Part shown: positions 45,501 to 54,500 of the stretch, piece after piece
How the letters are laid out: each line of letters begins with the position of its first letter
Numbering within the stretch: position 1 is the stretch's first letter
Source: Meghimatium bilineatum
Lineage: Eukaryota; Mollusca; Gastropoda; Stylommatophora; Philomycidae
Direction: 5' to 3'
DNA length: 64,000 nucleotides
Assembly (NCBI GenBank): GCA_034231615.1
Contig: CM067312.1
Location: forward strand, 4,629,001 to 4,693,000
Position numbers and translations under genes: made by a program
The notes under the pieces: generated by a model
The model's database searches: none
Seen by the model: only the letters and a program-made list of their open reading frames with translations
What the model was told of the DNA's origin: nothing

Positions 45501-48500
45501 TATACCAGTGGTTCTCAATATCTATACCAGTGGTTCTCAATATCTATACCAGTGGCTCTCAATATCTATACCAGTGGTTCTCAATATCTATACCAGTGGT
45601 TCTCAACTTTTTTGGTCCATGGCTCCTGTTTGGGACAACTTTTCCCCTTTGAGTATGAGGATACTTCTCAAAGCACTACACACTGATGGGAGGTGGGATC
45701 TCTCTGGGGATGAAATAAAACTCAGGAGAAACCTCTCCATTGCACAAAGGGATACAGGAGCTCTATTGTTTGTAAATAAAATGGTGACACAATGCAATTC
45801 TATTCCCTGGACTACATCTTGCTGGAAATCTAGTAGGACCACTGTCCCTACAAAATAAATCTAGCAGAAGTTTGTGAATAAACACTGCAGAAGAACGACA
45901 AACATCAATACACTTGCCTGATAGCATCATATGTGTGCATATTTGAAACTCTTGCAGCGTATTTATCACGGATGATGCTCAAATGAATTTTGTTGCCACT
46001 AATCTGAAAATATTCATTTGATTTATAGAATATAATCTCAAATAAAAGAGAACAAACATTTTGATAAACATTCCAAAATAGCTAATCATTGTATTTTCAA
46101 AATACCTTTTTGTTTCTTGCTTCTGTTGTCATCTCGGCTCAATCGTCGTACATGGTCAGGTTGATAGAGATCATGGCATTGGCAAAAGGTCAAGCAACAA
46201 TCCTATGTCAACATTTAAATGCTTGACAAAAGAGGCTAGCTTGATATGAGTGAGCTGGTAAACAGATTGTGACACACAGACGGGTTAGCTTGATGTGAGC
46301 GAGCTGATAAATGGATTGTGACACACAGACTGGTGTTAGCTTGATGTGAGCGAGCTGATAAATGGATTGTGGCACACAGACTGGGGTTAGCTTGATGTGA
46401 GCGAGCTGATAAATGGATTGTGACACACAGACTGGGGTTAGCTTGATGTGAGCGAGCTGATAAATAGATTGTGACACACAGACTGGGGTAACTTGATGTG
46501 TGAGTGAGCTGATAAATAGATTGTGACACACAGACTGGGGTTAGCTTGATGTGAGCGAGCTGATAAATGGATTGTGACACACAGACTGGGGTTAGCTTGA
46601 TGTGAGCGAGCTGATAAATGGATTGTGACACACAGACTGGGGTTAGCTTGATGTGAGCGAGCTGATAAATGGATTGTGACACACAGACTGGTCTACTAGT
46701 GATATGGCTCCACTGTTTCAGTGGGAATCGGTAAAACACTGAATGTATACATATCATTTCCAAAGTTGGAAATGTCCATTCATGAATCTTCATTCTCTGA
46801 TCTACATCCTGCTGGAAATCTTCATTCTCTGATCTACAACCTGCTGGAAATCTTCATTCTCTGGTCTACAACCCGCTGGAAATCTTCATTCTCTGATCTA
46901 CAACTTGCTGGAAATCTTCATTCTCTGGTCTACATCCTGCTGGAAATCTTCATTCTCTGGTCTACAACCTGCTGGAAATCTTCATTCTCTGGTCTACAAC
47001 CTGCTGGAAATCTTCATTCTCTGGTCTACAACCTGCTGGAAATCTTCATTCTCTGGTCTACAACCTGCTTGAAATCTAGTAGAATTATTGCTCTGCTACA
47101 AGAGATACCTAGAAAGAATGCTTTAAAAAATCACTTTAGCTGACATTTTCTGTTACAGACAAATAAGTCAAGTCCCAGAATTAAAACTAGACATTACAGA
47201 CAAATAAGTCGTCCCAGAATTAAAACTAGACATTACAGACAAATAAGTCAAGTCCCAGAATTAAAACTAGACATTAAATTAATTTGAGTTTTAGTGCCAG
47301 ATGATTTATTTAAGATCTCTCAACCAGGGCATCTGCCATGTCTGCCCCTACCTAGTTTCACAGCCTGAAATTTTCTATTCACATTATTGGCATGTACATA
47401 AAACAAAAAGCAGAAAGATAGCAAAAAGAAAATAACACCTATCTTGACATATAAAGAGACACAACTGTTAAGAAAGATAAGTTATGGCAGGCAGAACAAA
47501 TAGGGAAGGAGAAAGGGCAGACCAAGAAGATGGACTAACAACATTAAAAATAACGAGGACGTTGTTGGAAAAAGCCAGACGCATGGCACAAGACAGAGAG
47601 AGGTTCAGGGAGTTAATTGGGAAGACAACGTTCTGGAAAGAATATATCACATGTCAACATAAAACACCATTAGGCAAATATTTTTCAGTAATATATCACA
47701 CCGGGAGTGGATAACAACCTATGGACTATAATAAACTCCCTTAGTACACATATAATTCTGATGTTCTATGTGACAACTGTACTACTTTACCTCTTCACTG
47801 ACTAAGATGCCTTTGACAAAGTCATCTCGAGTCTGGTAATCAAAGTTGTCAGTGAAAATGGTGGGAACTATAGGGGAACACACAGAAATATGACAATCCA
47901 TCAGGTCGTTGTGATTGATGACATCATCATGTTCAAGCATAATATCCTGTAGATAATAAATATGGCTGAATTTTACACATGATATAGTTTGATACATGCG
48001 TTACAGGAGGTCCAGAATTTTACACATGATATAGTTTGATACATGCGTTACAGGAGGTCCAGAATTTTACACATGATATAGTTTGATACATGCGTTACAG
48101 GAGGTCCAGAATTTTACACATGATATAGTTTGATACATGCGTTACAGGAGGTCCAGAATTTTACACATGATATAGTTTGATACATGCGTTACAGGAGGTC
48201 CAGAATTTTACACATGATATAGTTTGATACATGCGTTACAGGAGGTCCAGAATTTTACACATGATATAGTTTGATACATGCGTTACAGATTTTTACAAAT
48301 GATATAGTTTGATACCTGCATTACACAGGTTCAGATTTTTACTAATGATATAGTTTGATACTTGCATTACAGGGTTTTTGATACCTGCGTTACAGGGTTT
48401 GATACATGTGTTACAGGGGATCCAGATTTTTACAAATAATATAGTTTAATACCTGCATAGCTGGGGGTACACATTTTTATCAATGATATAGTTTGATACC

Positions 48501-51500
48501 TACATTACAGGGGATCCAAAAATAGGTTTTTTTAATGTTTCTCCTTTGAGCATTTGTACCTGGGTTTTGGTTCTGAAAAATGACTTTTTACAAATAAAAA
48601 TAATCTTGACTAGCAATCATAGCACAAATCTCGACTAGCAATCATAGCACAAATCTAAACTAGCATTCATAGCACAAATCTCGACTAGCATTCATAGCAC
48701 AAATCTCGACTAGCATTCATAGCACAAATCTAGACTAGCATTCACAGTGTGAATGAACATTTTGATAAACCTTCTAAAATAGCTGATTATTGTATTTTCA
48801 AAATTTCTTTTTGTTGCTAGCTTCTGTCGTCATCTTGATAGTACAGTATCAAAGCATATATAAAGTACAGTATATATATATATTAAGTATTTTATATATA
48901 TATACTTCTATAAAGTGATGTATATAAGCTGATGTATTTCAATCTTTTGGTCATATTTTGCTTCTCCAGATCTGAACACAGATGGACTTGGACATTGTAT
49001 TCTCCTCATGTTTGTATCAATTCAGCCACCAATTAACTGCACTCTAGTGACTTGCCATATAATATAGTTAACTTCATATAACAATGTATGCATTATTGTT
49101 TAAATACTTTTACTGTTACTTTAAGTTTCAGGTGTAACCTCTATTATTTTTTTGGTTTTGGAAAGGACTAATATGTACAATAAAGAAAATAATTAACCCT
49201 AACCTGGGGATTATTATACTCTAACTATACTCTAATTTATGACATGCTAATCCTAACCCTAAGTTACTATACATTAGTTTCTGATATGCTAATCATAACC
49301 CTGGTGTACTATACTCTAGTTTCTGACAAGATAATGCTTAACCTAACCATGGGTTACTATACTCTAGTTTATAGCATGCTAATCTTCACCATAGATTACT
49401 ATACAGTAGTTTCTGATATGCTAACCCTGGCAGGTTAGGAAGCAACTGATCTAACTACTAATATTATATTTTATTTATATTCTATAAAATATAGGAGAGT
49501 ATGACTGTTGCAAATTTTCAATCTCCTGCAATATTCACTCTATGCACCGCACCTACTGAATCAAACAATCTCCTGCAATATACACTCTATGCACCTACTG
49601 AATCAAACAATCTCCTGCAATATACACTCTATGCACCTACTGAATCAAACAATCTCCTGCAATATACACTCTATGCACCTACTGAATCAAACAATCTCCT
49701 GCAATATACACTATATGCACCTACTGAATCAAACAATCTCCTGCAATATACACTCTATGCACCTACTGAATCAAACAATCTCCTGCAATATACACTCTAT
49801 GCACCTACTGAATCAAACAATCTCCTGCAATATACACTCTATGCACCTACTGAATCAAACAATCTCCTGCAATATACACTATATGCACCTACTGAATCAA
49901 ACAATCTCCTGCAATATACACTCTATGCACCTACTGAATCAAACAATCTCCTGCAATATACACTCTATGCACCTACTGAATCAAACAAGAAAAGATGATG
50001 ACCTACATTCCCTCTAAAAATATTCCTATGTGTGTGCGGCTTTGGGTATACACAAAACCACAAGTTCTTGAGGTGGTATTTGAGAATCTTATTTTAGTTT
50101 CACGGCTCTGAATTTTGTATGTAAAATGTAAACAAAGGTTTCCCTCTGCCTTTTGGGGAATACGGATGGTGTTAGGTTTGTATTTTTCACTGACCAATAG
50201 CATATCAACAGATGATGTGGTCAGCATCATATCCATTGCCTTTTATTTCTCAGAACATTTGCATATGTACAAATCGTAAGCGAAATAATATTATTCAAAA
50301 ACAAAAATTTCCACATGAACAAATCGTAAGCGAAACATTTTACCATTGGTATTTGAATCTTCCTGTGGTCAAGTGATTTCTGAAAATAAAGAAGACGTGA
50401 TGTAACTCCTTCCTCCACAAGGAACATATCATCTTCCTTACTACGTGTCCTATGACCTGGAAGTGCTACCTTGAATACTAAGGTCATCACTGATGACTTA
50501 TCTTTTCCTTGTGTACGTATTCTGCATAAATTAAAAAAAGACAATAATACAAAGCATCATACATTTTTATGTTTTCTCAGGACCAAATAAAATCTGGAAT
50601 ACAGAGCAGAGAGTTAACAAATTAAGAAAGTACGAGTTAATTACTTCAGGATAAATAAAAAGAATAATCATCATCAAGGGTACCGTGCCGAATGGCGTTC
50701 ATATTTCTTCATGTACATCGATCTCTCATATATGTCATCATCTCTGTTGGTGTCGTCAATCGAAGTCATTTAGTCAAACTGTCCAATATCTTTTCTCTGT
50801 GTCTTCCCCTTGATCTTTTCCCTTATATTTTTCCTGTTGTCACTATATTCTCAATGCCTCCTCTTCCATTATGTGCCCAATAAATGTTGACTGTCTTTTT
50901 ATTATATTATCAATAATGCATATTTTCACATCCATCCTTCTAAGACATTCTTCATTAGTAATCTTTGCTGTCCAAGGAATGCGTAACATTCTTCGAATAA
51001 ACCACATTTTGGCTGCCTCCAATGATTTTTGTGATGTCTTATTTATTGTCCATGCTTCACTTCCATAGAGTAGCACTGGTTCAATGTAGCATTTGAGGAC
51101 ATGTTTTCTAGTATCCATTGATATGGAATTGTTGTACAGGATATTTTTCATTTTATGGAATGCTGGTTTTGCTTGTCCTATTCTGCTTATAATTTCTGTC
51201 TTGCATTTACCATCTGAAGTTATTAATGTTCCTAAATATTTGAAACTATTCACCTGCTTTAAGTTTTTCTCATTTAATAATAGTTTACTATTTGGTGGGG
51301 TACTATTTCCTGATATTATCATTGTCTCTGTCTTTTTTATGTTTAAACTAAGACCTTTTTGTTCACTTTCTATCACCGTCCTGTTTAACAGATCTTGGAG
51401 ATGTTCTTGACTTTCTGCTATCAACACAGTATCATCTGCATATCGTAGATTATTGATATTGTGTTCTCCTATTTTAATGCCTGGCATATTCCTAATTGAT

Positions 51501-54500
51501 CTAAAGATATTCTCGCTGTAAAGAGAAAATTAATCTAGTGACAATACACATCCCTGGCGTACACCTTGTTTTATTTGTGTAAACTTCCCAGTTATATTAT
51601 TCACTTTCATGGCTTCTTCTTGTTGCCAGTATATATTGCGCACAATTCCAAGATCTTTACTGTCCATATTAATATCTTCTATCATTTTGATAATCTGGTT
51701 GTGTTTTACTTTGTCAAATGCTTTGGTGTAATCAATAAAGCAAACATATATATCTTTCTGAACTTCTAGTGATCTTTCAATTAAAGTTCTTAATGTATAT
51801 ATGGCTTTTTGTGTTCCTTTCCCTTCAACAAATCCAAACTGTTCATCCACTATTTCCTCTTTAATTTTCTTTCTTGTTCTTCTCATAATAATCTCTAAAC
51901 AAAATTTGTGTTTATGTGACAGGAAAGATTAATTGTTCTATATTCTTCCCTGTTTCTTCAGTAATGCTATATTGTCATGTGACGTATTCCTTCCAGAACG
52001 TTGTCTTCCCAATGAACTCTCTGAACCTCTCTCTGTCTTGGGCGATGTGGCTTGCATTTTCTAGCGATGTATTCATGTTATCTATAATGCTATCCATGCT
52101 ATTATAATGCTATTCATGCTATCATGTTATCACGTAACGCTATAAATGTTGATTTTAGAAAGTCATCAAGTAAGTGACCACTGTCATAAACATCATTCAA
52201 TAATTTTATTACTTTTATTCCAGTGTCTTCCAGTGCCTCTAGTTCTTCCACAGAAATATTATCAGGGTCTGTTGCTTTCCCTTTTTTCATGTGTTTTATG
52301 GCATCTATAATTTCCTCTTCTAGTATTGGTGGTCCTTCACAATTTATTGCATTTTCTATTAATTCTGGTCTTTCTTCTCCATAAAGCTCTTCTATGTATT
52401 CTATCTTTTTACAATGTGTTCTTTCTTCAAGAATATTTTGCCATTTTTAGATTTCAAACATCCTGATATATTTTGTTTTTCTACCAGCAAGTTCGCTAAT
52501 CGTTTTGTGTATTGTTTTTGTGTCTTTATTATAAGAGGTTTCTATTTGTTTACATTGTTCATTAAACCATTTCTCTTTTTCTTCATTGCATTTATGTTTT
52601 ACTTTTTTATTTATCTTCTTATATTCCTCTTTATTATGTTTGTTTTTCCTTTGTTTATCCATTATGTTCAGAATATCCTTTGTTCTCTTTTTATTCTTGG
52701 TATTTTCTATTTTAGGTGTAAGCACTTCTTGTCCTGTTTGATGCATGGAGTCTCTCAACATTGCCCATTGTTCATTTACATCCAGTTATTTTGGCTATTG
52801 CACATTGTATCTATTCTTTATTATTGTTTGGCATTGGTCTCTCAGTTCTGGATTATTTTTAAGAATGTCTGTTTTGAGTTTATGTTTTTCATTTTTCTCC
52901 TTGTTTTATTAAATTTTATTCTGATTTTTCCACAAAGTGGGCCATGGTCCCTATTACAATCAGCTCCTGGTATTGTTTTAGTTGTTAACAGTGCCGTTCG
53001 TAATCGTCTGTTGATTAATATATAGTCTATGTGGTTGAAAGTCGTATAATCTGGGCTTCTCCATGTTGTCAATTGTCTAGAGTGTCGTTTAAACCATGTA
53101 TTACATATTATCATATTATGCATTTTTGCCCATTCTAGTAACTTGTTGACTCTCTCATTTCTTTCACCTAATCCATATTCACCAGTTACATCAGTTTTTT
53201 TTGTCCTTTTCCAATTTTTGCATTAAAGTCTCAGATGACAAGATTACATTCATGTGATTTTGTGTGTTTCATCGCATTTTCCAAATCATCATAAAATAAT
53301 TGTATATCTTCTTCAAAACTGTCTGATGCTGGGGCATATACTCATAAAAGAATAATAATAAATGATATTCAGAAAAAACCAATGGGACATATAATATTTA
53401 TAGAAGCTAGCATATGTTACATCTGAAAGTTTGAGTGAAATTGCAATTATTTCAGCGTGCACTTGTGTACGATCTGATGATTTGACTTAATTTGTAACTA
53501 TTACTTCAGTGTCTGTGTAACACCTGGAAGTCTGACTTAATTTGTAACTATTATTTCAGTGTCTGTGTAACACCTGGAAGTCTGACTTAATTTGTAACTA
53601 TTATTTCAGTGTCTGTGTAACACCTGGAAGTCTGACTTAATTTGTAACTATTATTTCAGTGTCTGTGTAACATCTGGACATCTGACTTAATTTGTAACTA
53701 TTACTTCAGTGTCTGTGTAACATCTGGACATCTGACTTAATTTGTAACTATTACTTCGGCGTCTGTGTTAAACCTGGACGTCTGACTTAATTTGTAACTA
53801 TTTCTTCAATGACTGTGTAACATCTAGACATCTGATTTAATTTGTAACTCTTACGTCAGTGGCTGCATTACCACTGAAAACCTGACTTAATTTGTAAGTA
53901 TTATTTCAGTGAGTGAATCATCCCTTACTTGTGCTCTTTCACAACTTGACTGATGTCCATGTTTGAAACCAGGTCTCCAGTAATAAGGATGAAGTCGTTT
54001 CGTATAAGTGATTTGGCATCAATCTCACGAAGGGCATCACCCATTGACATGCAGGAGTCTGACATCAGGGTTGTAACTGTCATTGGAGAGCCTCCTTGTA
54101 GCCATTTAGTTTGTCTGAAAGAAACCACATTCGTTATAAAAACTGCTGACAGTCCTACATAACATAACCTGCCTCCCACATAACTCTTTGGGTCAGCAAT
54201 GTTTGGACCACCATGTCCCTTTGTATGACATGGCTCTCAGACATGCATTTTGTCATTATATTGATATGCCTTCCTGTATCCTCTGTACAAGAAATTTTGA
54301 CTGCAGAAAAAAAGTGTTGCTTTTCTACATTTCAAGCATTGGGTCTTTAGCAGGCTTCACAACTGTGGTGATCATGGGTGGGGTAGTTAGTCAACACTAT
54401 GCTCAACCTCCTTAATTACATACTACAACATGCATGGCAGTGCTACTATATGTTGCTCTTCTTCTGTCTGGGTACCATCAATACACGAGCCATACCCTTA

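Noticed and set aside
49195..49340. Telomere-like cctaaccct motifs
   Set aside because: Only scattered in a 42-bp decayed repeat; no run of hexamers.
49501..50017. Long open frames of 165 and 169 codons
   Set aside because: They exist only because a 42-bp tandem unit keeps frames open. No start context, splice support or protein family.
50871..51410. Membrane-like + strand frames
   Set aside because: Antisense of the reverse transcriptase palm and thumb on the - strand.
52414..53025. 203-codon hydrophobic frame on the + strand
   Set aside because: It is the antisense shadow of an AT-rich LINE whose - strand reads clear endonuclease and RT motifs.
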